From HLUCCA09 sp038757905 (GTDB lineage: Bacteria > Pseudomonadota > Alphaproteobacteria > Rhodobacterales > Rhodobacteraceae): 64,000 nt of DNA. Position numbers and translations under genes: made by a program. Shown piece by piece: positions 50,375-58,720 of this stretch (positions are counted from its first letter, which is position 1; each line of letters begins with the position of its first letter). A model generated the notes under the pieces. The model had not been told where the DNA came from and searched no databases. It saw only the letters and a list, made by a program, of their open reading frames with translations. The stretch lies in assembly GCA_038757905.1 (NCBI GenBank), contig JBCDGG010000002.1, positions 13,365 to 77,364 of the forward strand, given 5' to 3'.

Positions 50375-51394
50375 TTACGGGAAGACCTGAATGGTTACGA
50401 GCGCGCTTAGATGGGCAGCAAACGCGCCTTCAACGCGGGTATCGCTGTTATACTCGGTGTTCGGCCGATGGCTGTTTCGAACACCGACGATCGCGTATTC
50501 ATTGCCTCCATCTCGCGACAGGAGAACCGGCCCTCCGCTGCTGCCGGGGCGGCCGAAGCAGCCATTGGTTGCGATAAGGGCCGTTGTCCCTGCGGGAACC
50601 GAGCCGGTGTCTTCCCGCCCAACCGGCTGACACACGACGCCGAATAGGTCGTAACGGGCATAAGCCTGAGTCACGCCTCGGGAGGCATAGTGTGGGTGAT
50701 TTGCGTAACGCTCGATATCGGCAAACGCGTAGATGCCGGTGCTGAGAAAGACCTGGTCGGAACGCCTAGCGATATCGCTCGGTGTAAGGGCGACCGGAAG
50801 CGGACGTGCCGCAGGGCAAGCCGGTTCCGCGAGCTCGACAATGGCGTAGTCGAGGCCAAGCCGCTGGCGCGGCGACACGCTGCCAGGGTGGATCGCCGCG
50901 AACTCGTACGACCGGCCGCAGATCTCCAAGTGTATCCGCCCATCAGAAGGCGCCGGCGGCTTCTCAGTCAACCCGCTTGGACCTTTCCACTTCCCCCTGT
51001 CGACGAAGAGATGAGCAGTTGTCAGAACCAAATCGGGGGCGATGAGCGCACCGGTTCCACGTCCGCTATGCGTCCAGAAGACCGGACCAATCGCAGCAAG
51101 CTTGTCCGGCAGAGCCGCGTCGTCGAGTTCGAAGACATGGCTCAAATACGCAATCGGCGTGCGGTCGTCCCGGCCCGGCACGGGTGCGTAGGGGATCGTA
51201 GAGACCGAAGGCGGAACCTCCGGCGCCGGGGCGGGTGGCGCCGGAGGGATTTCCTCTGGCACCTCGATGAACAGCCCGACCAGCCAGTCCGGCATCACCA
51301 CCCTCTCCGCGGCGATCGCCACGAAGAGGAAGGCACTCAGGAAGACAGCGATCGGCACAGGCCAGTAGGCCAAGACATTGGCAAGCTTACGCAT
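50375..51394 (-). CDS. Membrane-anchored trypsin-like serine protease
   Basis: 339-residue S1-family protease. An N-terminal transmembrane anchor (about residues 10-30) is followed by a Pro-rich linker (47-70) and the protease domain (about 80-339). The triad is readable: H128 in LTTAHLF, D182 in LDYAIVEL, and S286 in GRPGSSGGPVLL. Cysteines (C159, C193, C255, C279) could form disulfides, consistent with a periplasmic location. No PDZ domain. It sits in the transfer-like operon, overlapping the 470-residue membrane protein gene by eight bases. A role in processing envelope proteins during transfer, or in defence, is speculative. Confidence 0.83.
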   Translation of the reverse strand: MRKLANVLAYWPVPIAVFLSAFLFVAIAAERVVMPDWLVGLFIEVPEEIPPAPPAPAPEVPPSVSTIPYAPVPGRDDRTPIAYLSHVFELDDAALPDKLAAIGPVFWTHSGRGTGALIAPDLVLTTAHLFVDRGKWKGPSGLTEKPPAPSDGRIHLEICGRSYEFAAIHPGSVSPRQRLGLDYAIVELAEPACPAARPLPVALTPSDIARRSDQVFLSTGIYAFADIERYANHPHYASRGVTQAYARYDLFGVVCQPVGREDTGSVPAGTTALIATNGCFGRPGSSGGPVLLSRDGGNEYAIVGVRNSHRPNTEYNSDTRVEGAFAAHLSALVTIQVFP

Positions 51395-52799
51395 CGGACT
51401 GGCCCTCCCCGCGCTGCTTCGTTGCCTTGGAAGAAGACCGGGAGCCGGACGCCTTGCCGCTGGCCTTGCGGGCGGGCTTGGCCTTCGCGACTGGCTTGTC
51501 CGGCTTCGGCAAGATCCGCGTCTGCGTCTTGCGCTTCACCGTACTCGTCAGAGCGGGCCGACGACCGCGCCGGGGCTTGCCGTCCGCGTTCTCGACCTGG
51601 TTCCGCGCGGCGAGCATCAGATCGACGAAGTCCGTGAAGCGTCTGACGTCCGTGATCGTGATGTAGCTCGGCCCCGGCGCGTCCTCTTCGTCGCGCATCC
51701 GGGCCTTGAGCGCGGAATAGATGGCAACGCGCCACCCGATCGCCACCCAGCCACAGGCATCGAGGAGGATGGCGACCATCATCAAGGCGGGCATGCGCGT
51801 CGCTGCGGCGAACAGGACCTCTGTGTGGCTGCGCGCGACCTGTTCCGGCACCTGTGGGGCGCGCGCGGCGACCCGGTCGGCTTCCGCTTCAAGCACCGAT
51901 GCGAAGGCCCGGATATCGGCGCTGATCTCCGCGATCCGCGCTTGGGACGAGGCTCGGGCCTGGCTGCGCGGCGGCACGCCGACCGCGATGGCATCGGCGG
52001 CAGCGCGGATGCTGAGCGCGGGGTCGAGCGCGAGCAGGCCGCGGATATCGCTGCTAGCCTGGCTCGAGAGGATCTTGAGCTGCGTCGACCGCTCCTTCGC
52101 CGACATGCCCGCATCGGCTTGCACGGTCCGCATCTCGGCAACCGTAGCGGCCAGGGCATCGGCCTGACCACGGGCGCGCGCCAGAACCGTGTCTAGTGAC
52201 TCGGCGGCCGTCTCATAAATCCCGGCCGCCTCACCAAACGAATTCGACACGGACCCGGCGCCGCCGATCCCGGTTGGGCCACGGCCTGCAATCTCATCAG
52301 CCTCAGCCTTCTTAGCGATCGCCGCGCGACTTTGGATCGCGTCCCGGGCGACGACGGCCTGATCGACATAGAGCACCGCTTTTGCACCGGCATTGTCAAA
52401 CCGATTGATTTCCTCCTGCTGGTCGATCTGCACCGCAGCGGTGCTGCCCGTCGCGCTCAGATTGGCAGTCATGGAGAGCGCGGCGCAGGCGGAGAAGCCT
52501 AGAACAGCAACGAGCGCGTAAATGGAGAACGAAGGCTTTCCGGCCAGTTGGGGAAGATGCCATGCCCCAATCCAGAAGATCAGGCGGATGCAGAGCAGCG
52601 CGACCCCGATGACAATCGACAGCACCAGATCGGCGAAGGTGGGGTTATCGAACTGCGCGAAGATGCCTGCTGCCGACAAGATCGCAGAGATGATCGCGAC
52701 GGTCAGGAGGAGCGGCTTGACCGAACGGTCGTACTGGCGGGCGAGCCAAAGGAGGAAAGCGACCGTGAAGAGCGGCGCGTTGTTATCCAGGTGAGCCAT
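51387..52799 (-). CDS. Unknown membrane protein with coiled coil and Lys-rich tail
   Basis: 470 residues. Four hydrophobic segments in the N-terminal 150 residues (FTVAFLLWLARQY, LLLTVAIISAILSAAGIF, LVLSIVIGVALLCIRLIFWIGAW, SFSIYALVAVLGFSACAALSM), a long helical, Ala-rich region (about 150-350) likely forming a coiled coil outside the membrane, another hydrophobic segment (MPALMMVAILLDACGWVAIGW), and a basic tail (about 420-470) rich in Lys, Arg, Pro and Ser. The ATG at 52799 has GGAGGG. First gene of the leftward set. It resembles a structural envelope component, but no family is recognised. Confidence 0.6.
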   Translation of the reverse strand: MAHLDNNAPLFTVAFLLWLARQYDRSVKPLLLTVAIISAILSAAGIFAQFDNPTFADLVLSIVIGVALLCIRLIFWIGAWHLPQLAGKPSFSIYALVAVLGFSACAALSMTANLSATGSTAAVQIDQQEEINRFDNAGAKAVLYVDQAVVARDAIQSRAAIAKKAEADEIAGRGPTGIGGAGSVSNSFGEAAGIYETAAESLDTVLARARGQADALAATVAEMRTVQADAGMSAKERSTQLKILSSQASSDIRGLLALDPALSIRAAADAIAVGVPPRSQARASSQARIAEISADIRAFASVLEAEADRVAARAPQVPEQVARSHTEVLFAAATRMPALMMVAILLDACGWVAIGWRVAIYSALKARMRDEEDAPGPSYITITDVRRFTDFVDLMLAARNQVENADGKPRRGRRPALTSTVKRKTQTRILPKPDKPVAKAKPARKASGKASGSRSSSKATKQRGEGQSDA

Positions 52800-53480
52800 C
52801 AGGAGCCCTCCAGATGCTGAAGGGCGCGAGAGCGGCAAAGCGGCCCTGCATCCATAAGAGTGGCGATGCGATTGAACATTGGATGTCCTCTCCGGTGATG
52901 GCGCCGGATCACGTCCGGCGAACATCTCGGGTGTGGGACGGTCTCTGGGTGGGTGAGGGCTGGGAGCAGGCTCCCAACGAGCGCCGGGCGGGCGGTTTAT
53001 GAGCGCTGGCCCTAAGCCCCGGTCTCGACGCGACGGCCAGCCAGTACGCCCGTAAGTCTGTAGAGGCCTCTAACATACAGAGACCCTGCCGAGGGGTCCG
53101 TCACGCACAACCAATCGGGAGTGCAAGCAACAGCTCGGCCTTTCGTGTGGTATCTATGTACCTACACCGTAGCAAACGGTCTTTCCCAGCGGCCTGCTAC
53201 TATGGAGGTATACAAGTGGTCTTGTTGCTGCCCTTTGCAAAGCACATGCAACGCCAAAGTCGATTTCCATTGAATACTGTCTTCGAAAACTTCCCGATGC
53301 TACTAGACAGCGAGTTTCAGAGACGACCGTACCCGACAGCGTTCGTTAGCTGCGAATGTACAGCTTAGTAGGTATGGGCTCGGACCCGACCTTCTCTGCC
53401 GCCGCACGCCTTCATGGTATCATGATGCGCCAACGTCGGGTTGGCGATGCGGTGGATCGTGGTGGGTCGGAGGTACTCAC
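52800..53480. other. Gene-free region at the island's right part
   Basis: No supported gene in these 680 bases. The stretch 53140-53380 is visibly poorer in GC than the surroundings (for example GGTATCTATGTACCTACACC), suggesting foreign origin. It includes the promoter of the leftward operon and the compound palindrome described separately. Short open frames here have no motifs. Confidence 0.4.
53057..53081. repeat. Compound palindrome TCTGTA...TAGAGGCCTCTA...TACAGA
   Basis: A perfect 12-base palindrome TAGAGGCCTCTA (53061-53072) overlaps the left arm of a second inverted repeat TCTGTA/TACAGA (53057-53062 and 53076-53081). It lies between the leftward transfer-like operon and the tyrosine recombinase gene. 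Such symmetry is typical of recombinase, regulator or attachment sites. The adjacent ATACAGAGACCCTG is weakly similar to the junction at 45575. Confidence 0.4.
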
Positions 53481-54113
53481 ATGCCCGTCTCCAACTTGCC
53501 TGCCATCCGCGCCTGCCGACCAGCTTGGAACAAGGGCCGGATCGTCGGCCAGAAGCGTCCTCTTCTGCCAAAACATGTCTGGGCGATCCGTGTTCGGCTT
53601 GAGATCGGAGGAAACACCCGTGATCTGGCGCTCTTCAACCTGGCCATCGACAGTAAGCTGCGGGGTTGCGACCTGGTGAAGCTGAAGGTCGCCGATGTCT
53701 ACGCTGCTGGTCGGGTCAAAGACCGTGCCTCTATCGTCCAGAGCAAGACACAGAAGCCTGTCCGCTTCGAGATCACCGAAGGCACCCGGAAATCCCTCGA
53801 CGATTGGCTTGCCGACCCGATGATGATCGGGTCGATTTACCTTTGGCCGGGCCGCTTCCACGAGCGGCCTCACATTTCAACCCGGCAGTATGCACGCCTG
53901 GTTCGAGTTTGGGTGTCTTCGATCGGGCTGGAACCGAGCGCGTATGGTACGCATTCGATGAGGCGAACGAAGATTGCACAAATCTACCATAAGACAGGCA
54001 ATCTACGAGCGGTTCAACTCCTGCTGGGGCATACGAAGATGGACAGCACGGTGCGCTACCTCGGCGTCGAACTTGAGGATGCTCTTGCCATCGCTGAGGC
54101 CGTCGAAATCTGA
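53481..54113 (+). CDS. Short tyrosine recombinase (catalytic domain only)
   Basis: 210-residue phage-integrase family protein without the N-terminal SAM-like DNA-binding domain, about half the usual length. Catalytic residues are all visible: R61 (KLRGCDLVKLK), K89 (VQSKTQKPVRF), H158 and R161 (THSMRRTK), H184 (LLGHTKMDSTVRYLG) and Y193. Short integrases of this type are common on alphaproteobacterial plasmids and islands, so it need not be truncated. It may be a resolvase or an island-end recombinase. Opposite in direction to the serine recombinase at the other end. Confidence 0.87.
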   Translation: MPVSNLPAIRACRPAWNKGRIVGQKRPLLPKHVWAIRVRLEIGGNTRDLALFNLAIDSKLRGCDLVKLKVADVYAAGRVKDRASIVQSKTQKPVRFEITEGTRKSLDDWLADPMMIGSIYLWPGRFHERPHISTRQYARLVRVWVSSIGLEPSAYGTHSMRRTKIAQIYHKTGNLRAVQLLLGHTKMDSTVRYLGVELEDALAIAEAVEI

Positions 54114-54757
54114 ACGGAGGGCCGCTCCCGACGGGGGCGGCCCAAAGCGGCCATTCCCCACAGGGTTGAGATGCTGTGGCACGATCCGTCGCAGCGGACC
54201 TTCGCTGTAAGCTCCGGATGTCGGCGGCGCTAGAGTTCGAGTTCGTCAGACGACGTGGCCACTTATTCCAAATAGATGCATACCGTGTTCTCTGCTGACC
54301 TGCTTGCCTTGCAATCCGTGTGTACAAAGACGCTCTGTGCGGGTTTTGGTTCTTTGTTGACCCTTGGGGATGCGCACATGGGCCGAGGCCGAGGTGGCTT
54401 GGGTGCGGGCGGTGGCGCTTACGGTCGTCGCGCAATGCCGCAATCGAACTGCAGCCATGGCGCTACTTTTGCGAACACATGGAAATCGGATACGGCACCC
54501 CGCCTCGCAAGCTCGATCGTGTCCAATGCCAGACCGTTCGGATTGCCTCCGCGGTGGGCACCCGTTGGGGCGCCAGTGAGAGCATCGCTTCACCTGGGAA
54601 CGGTCATCACGGCAGAGTCGGGCATGCGGCCAGAGGAAAGAAGGGCCTCTTGACAGCGGCTTGCCCAGTCCGAGCGCGGCTCCTATCGTTTCTCAGCCCA
54701 CTTGATAATCAGGCGGGCGGCGAGGATTCTGACCTCGTACAGAGGGGATAACAGAAC
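54114..54757. other. Gene-free gap before the kinase operon
   Basis: About 640 bases with no supported gene. Open frames on both strands of about 115-145 codons have no motif and unusual composition. The right end holds the promoter and a ribosome site (AGAGGGGA) of the histidine kinase gene. Confidence 0.4.
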
Positions 54758-57700
54758 GTGCCGTCGACGCCGGTTTTTCAAAAGCTGCAGGCCAAATTTC
54801 TGCTGATCGTGGTGCCACTTGTTTTGCTCGCCATCATCCTGGTGTTTTTGGCGTTCGAGGTTTGGGCCAGCGCGCGGACCACCGAGCGCGTCGAAAGCAG
54901 ACTGAGCGGGCTGATCGACGTCCAAAGCAAAGTCATCGCGGATCCAATCTGGAACGTTGCCGAAGAACAGACCGACTTGATCCTCTCCGCCATCGCGATC
55001 AATGCCGATGTGATTGCTATCGCAGTCTACGATGACACAGAGACACTTATCGCCTCCTACGGCGATATCGAGGAAATCGACAGCCACCGCTTCTTTGCTA
55101 CCCGCGACGTTGTCTACACCTATGATGATGAGAGCACGCCAGTCGGCCGGATGGAGATTGCGCTCAACGACAATGCTTTGGTGGCCGAACGCCAAAGCCG
55201 GCTGATCCTGGTTTCGGCCATGGCGGGGATATTGCTGATTGCGGTGGTCGGCTCTGCCCTGGTCGCAAATCGGCGGCTGGTTCAGGCGCCTTTGGGGCGC
55301 CTTTTGCATTCCATTGAGGCGTCCCGGGACAGCGGCCAGCGGGAGGTTGTTGACTGGACCTCTCAGGACGAGTTCGGAGAAGTCGTCGCGGCGTTCAACG
55401 AGATGAGCGCGCGGCAGGAGGCCGATGAACAGGCCCTGCGGGAGGCGCGGGACGAGCTTGAAAAACGGGTCGCGCAACGGACCCAGGAGCTTGCGACGGC
55501 CAGTGATCAGCTCAGAGAAGCGATTGAGAGCATTCCTGCCGGCTTTTCGCTTTACGATGCTGACGACCGATTGCTCATCGCCAATACAACTTACGCGCGG
55601 GTCTACCCGCATGTCGGCGAAAGGCTGAAAAAGGGGGCGCGCTTCTCAGAGATTGTTGAGGCCGAGGCGAGTGCCGCGCCCGACGGCTTCTTTGCAGTGG
55701 ACCCGAGCGACTGGGCTGCCGCGCGCCTCGAGCGGCATGTCAGCCTCGGCGAGCCGGCGCTCGAGCAGCGGGGTCATGGTCGGTGGATCCAGGTCAATGA
55801 GCGCAAGACGGAAGATGGCGGGACGGTCTCGACTTATACCGACATCACCGAACTTCAGGCCGCGCGGGAGGCCGCTGAAAGCGCCAATGAGGCGAAATCG
55901 ACATTCCTGGCGACGATGAGCCACGAAATCCGGACCCCGATGAACGGGATCATTGGGATGAGCCACCTTCTGGCGGACACGTCCCTGAGCGGCCAACAGC
56001 GCGATTACTGCGAAACAATCAGCAACTCGGCTGAAAGCCTCCTAACGATCATCAATGACATTCTCGACTTCACGCGTGTGGAATCAGGCAAGCTTGAGCT
56101 TGAGGCGCATCCTTTCAACCTGCGGAGCTGTGTCGAAGACGCGCTCGACGTCGTGGCGGTGATCGCGGCAAAGAAGAACATCGATCTGGCATATGTGATG
56201 GCGCCCGGAACACCGGAGTATCTTGTCGGCGACCCCACCCGGATCCGGCAGATCTTGCTCAACCTCATCAACAACGCCGTCAAGTTCACAGAAGAAGGCG
56301 AGGTCGTGCTGACGTTGGAGGGTCTCGTTTCCGGTGGCGCCTGCACCCTGGCGGTGGCCGTGCGCGACACAGGCATCGGCATTCCAAAGGATCGAATGGA
56401 CCGACTCTTTCAGTCCTTCAGCCAGGTCGATGCCTCGACCACGCGCCGCTTCGGAGGAACGGGCCTTGGCCTCGTGATCAGCCAGCGACTGGTTCAGATT
56501 ATGGGCGGAGACATCCGTGTGGACAGCGAAGTGGGTGTCGGAACCGTCTTTTCCTTTGAGATCAACTTGCCCGTGGCAGAGGGCGCCGTCCAAGAGACGG
56601 GCGCGGAGGCACTGATCCCCCAACTTCAGCAAAAGAATGTGCTGATCGTGGATGACAACGCCACCAACCGCCAGATCCTAGAGGATCTGACCTCCAAATG
56701 GCAGATGACCTATCAGTCCACGGCCGATCCATTGGAGGCGCTGCGCTGGATGGAAGCGGGCAAGACCTTCGACGTCGCAGTTCTCGACATGAACATGCCG
56801 GGGCTCAGCGGGCTGGATCTGGCCATACGGATCCGGGATTTGCCAGGTGGCGATCTGCCCATTGTCCTTCTCAGCTCGCTCGGGCGGTTGACAAAGGACG
56901 AGTTTGGAGACCTCGAAGACGCCGCCTTTGCCGAGATGCTGGCCAAGCCCATCAAGCCGGCTCAGCTTCTCACGACCTTGGCATCCGTCTTTGAAGGGCG
57001 GCCTGTGAAGGTGCGCGCAGAGCCGTCGTCTGCAAGCGGTGCTTTTGATGCGGACATGGCCGTCCGGCTGCCGATGTCGATCCTCTTGGCCGATGACAAT
57101 GCCACCAATCGCAAACTGGGCACAGAGATCCTCAAACGATTGGGCTACGTCGCGGACGTGGCGAGCGACGGTGTCGAAGTGGTGGAGCGGCTCAAGACCC
57201 GATCCTACGACGTGATCTTGATGGACGTCGAAATGCCCGAGATGGATGGGATTGATGCCACCCGGGCCATCCGCGCGGACTATGGCGATGCTGGCCCACA
57301 GATCATCGCACTGACCGCGAACGCAATGGTCGGCGACCAAGATCAGTATATTCGCGAAGGCATGAACGGCTATGTCAGCAAGCCGATCCGCATCAACGCT
57401 CTGGTCGAGGCGCTCGAGACCTGCGCTCGTCACCTGGGCATCGGCCTTGGGTTAAGCGCGGCCCCAGCTCAACCGACCCCGCCGCAACCGGACCCGCCGC
57501 AACCGGACCCGGCGGTCACGGCGACCCCGGCCTCAGCGCCGGACGGCGGATCGAGCATACTTGACCCGGCCGCCCTGGCGGCGCTGATGGAGCTTGTGGG
57601 CGACGATCCCGAAGTCTTTTCGGAGTTGACCCAGTCCTTCCTGGACGATGCGCCAGGGATTCTCGCCACAATGAAAGCCGCAACCGAAAGCGGCGAGATG

Positions 57701-57901
57701 GACCCCATCCGCCGGGGCGCGCATTCCATCAAAGCCAATGCCACGGATTTCGGCGCAACACGCCTGACGGACCTCTGCCGCGCCTTGGAGAACGCCGTTC
57801 GCGCGGGCGAAAGCGTGGATGCCGTTGCCGCGACCCAAGAGATTGAAGTAGAGTTCGCCGAAGTGTCCCAGGCGCTCCGCGATCACTTGGGGACCCTTTA
57901 G
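54758..57901 (+). CDS. Hybrid histidine kinase with two receiver domains and HPt
   Basis: 1047-residue multi-domain sensor. Order: transmembrane helix (about 14-36), periplasmic sensor of about 110 residues (DPIWNVAEEQTDLILSAIAINADVIAIAVYDD, single-Cache-like), second helix (about 148-170), HAMP (about 172-225), coiled coil, a PAS-like domain (about 253-370), HisKA with H389 in TMSHEIRTPMNG, HATPase (NLINNAVKF, DTGIGIP, GGTGLGLVISQ), receiver 1 with D677, receiver 2 with D823, a Pro-rich linker, and an HPt domain with H989 in AHSIKANATDFGA. Start is GTG with AGAGGGGA ahead. A full phosphorelay in one protein; the free response regulator next door is the likely output. Confidence 0.93.
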   Translation: MPSTPVFQKLQAKFLLIVVPLVLLAIILVFLAFEVWASARTTERVESRLSGLIDVQSKVIADPIWNVAEEQTDLILSAIAINADVIAIAVYDDTETLIASYGDIEEIDSHRFFATRDVVYTYDDESTPVGRMEIALNDNALVAERQSRLILVSAMAGILLIAVVGSALVANRRLVQAPLGRLLHSIEASRDSGQREVVDWTSQDEFGEVVAAFNEMSARQEADEQALREARDELEKRVAQRTQELATASDQLREAIESIPAGFSLYDADDRLLIANTTYARVYPHVGERLKKGARFSEIVEAEASAAPDGFFAVDPSDWAAARLERHVSLGEPALEQRGHGRWIQVNERKTEDGGTVSTYTDITELQAAREAAESANEAKSTFLATMSHEIRTPMNGIIGMSHLLADTSLSGQQRDYCETISNSAESLLTIINDILDFTRVESGKLELEAHPFNLRSCVEDALDVVAVIAAKKNIDLAYVMAPGTPEYLVGDPTRIRQILLNLINNAVKFTEEGEVVLTLEGLVSGGACTLAVAVRDTGIGIPKDRMDRLFQSFSQVDASTTRRFGGTGLGLVISQRLVQIMGGDIRVDSEVGVGTVFSFEINLPVAEGAVQETGAEALIPQLQQKNVLIVDDNATNRQILEDLTSKWQMTYQSTADPLEALRWMEAGKTFDVAVLDMNMPGLSGLDLAIRIRDLPGGDLPIVLLSSLGRLTKDEFGDLEDAAFAEMLAKPIKPAQLLTTLASVFEGRPVKVRAEPSSASGAFDADMAVRLPMSILLADDNATNRKLGTEILKRLGYVADVASDGVEVVERLKTRSYDVILMDVEMPEMDGIDATRAIRADYGDAGPQIIALTANAMVGDQDQYIREGMNGYVSKPIRINALVEALETCARHLGIGLGLSAAPAQPTPPQPDPPQPDPAVTATPASAPDGGSSILDPAALAALMELVGDDPEVFSELTQSFLDDAPGILATMKAATESGEMDPIRRGAHSIKANATDFGATRLTDLCRALENAVRAGESVDAVAATQEIEVEFAEVSQALRDHLGTL
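57482..57511 (+). repeat. Tandem 15-base repeat encoding PQPDP linker
   Basis: Two exact copies of CCGCAACCGGACCCG lie at 57482-57496 and 57497-57511, preceded by a diverged partial copy. They encode a Pro/Gln/Asp linker between receiver 2 and the HPt domain of the kinase. In-frame slippage could vary linker length. Confidence 0.8.
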
Positions 57902-57916
57902 ACGGTTGGAGATCTG

Positions 57917-58648
57917 ATGGAAGCCGCTGCGCCGGGCCACGTGCTTGTTGTCGATGACAACCGCACCGTCCGCACAAAAATGTCGATCGCGGTCAAAAGG
58001 CTGGGCCACTCTGTTGAGCAGGCCGAAGATGGCGGACCGGCCCTGGACCTGCTGCGGAACGGTAGCTTTGACCTCATGCTGCTCGACATCGAAATGCCCG
58101 ACATGGACGGCTTTGCGGTGCTCGAAGCCATGGAGGCCGATCCCGACCTGCGCGACATCCCGGTCATCGTGATTTCGGCCATCGAAGAGATGGACGCCAT
58201 CGTCCGCGCAATTAAACTGGGCGCCCAGGACTTTATGCCCAAATCCTTCGATCCAGTCCTGTTCGAGGCGCGCATCAGCGCCAGCCTCGACAAAAAGCGC
58301 CTGCGCGACCTCGACAAGGATTACATGCGCCAGGCCCACCGTCTGGCCGAAGCGGCCGCCCTTATCGAGGCGGACGACTTTGAACCCAGCCAGTTGGACG
58401 TGGACACGATCATGGCGCGGGGCGATGCTTTGGGCGGTCTGGCGCGGGTCCTCAAAGAGATGGCCGGAAAAGTCCACGACCGCGAACAGACGCTCAAACG
58501 GCAGGTCCTTGAACTTCAGATCAAGATCGACAAATCCGCGCAGGCCGAACAGGTCAACACGATCGTCGATACCGACTATTTCCGCGACCTGCGGGGGCGG
58601 GCCGACGACCTGCGGCGCACCTTCAACGCGCCCGGAGATTCAGAGTAG
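57917..58648 (+). CDS. Response regulator with coiled-coil tail
   Basis: 243 residues. The receiver domain (about 1-125) has the acid pair in VLVVDDNRTVR, phospho-acceptor D57 in LMLLDIEMPDMDG, and conserved Lys in FMPKSFDP. The C-terminal 115 residues are helical and contain no DNA-binding or enzymatic motif; they end in a coiled-coil-like stretch (HDREQTLKRQVLELQIKIDKSAQAEQV) followed by NTIVDTDYFRDLRGRADDLRRTF. The last part resembles tails found on other signalling proteins encoded beside MinD-like ATPases, recalled rather than searched. Likely acts by protein-protein contact. Sixteen bases after the kinase gene, with GGAG ahead of ATG. Confidence 0.85.
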   Translation: MEAAAPGHVLVVDDNRTVRTKMSIAVKRLGHSVEQAEDGGPALDLLRNGSFDLMLLDIEMPDMDGFAVLEAMEADPDLRDIPVIVISAIEEMDAIVRAIKLGAQDFMPKSFDPVLFEARISASLDKKRLRDLDKDYMRQAHRLAEAAALIEADDFEPSQLDVDTIMARGDALGGLARVLKEMAGKVHDREQTLKRQVLELQIKIDKSAQAEQVNTIVDTDYFRDLRGRADDLRRTFNAPGDSE

Positions 58649-58720
58649 TCAGTCCAAGTCTTTGAGTATAACTACGCCGTTGGGCGACTTGGAGGCGCTG
58701 AACTCCAAGAGGGGAGGCGT

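Noticed and set aside
54276..54653. 125-codon plus-strand frame before the kinase gene
   Set aside because: No recognised domain, poor ribosome site, and overlapping frames of similar length on both strands.
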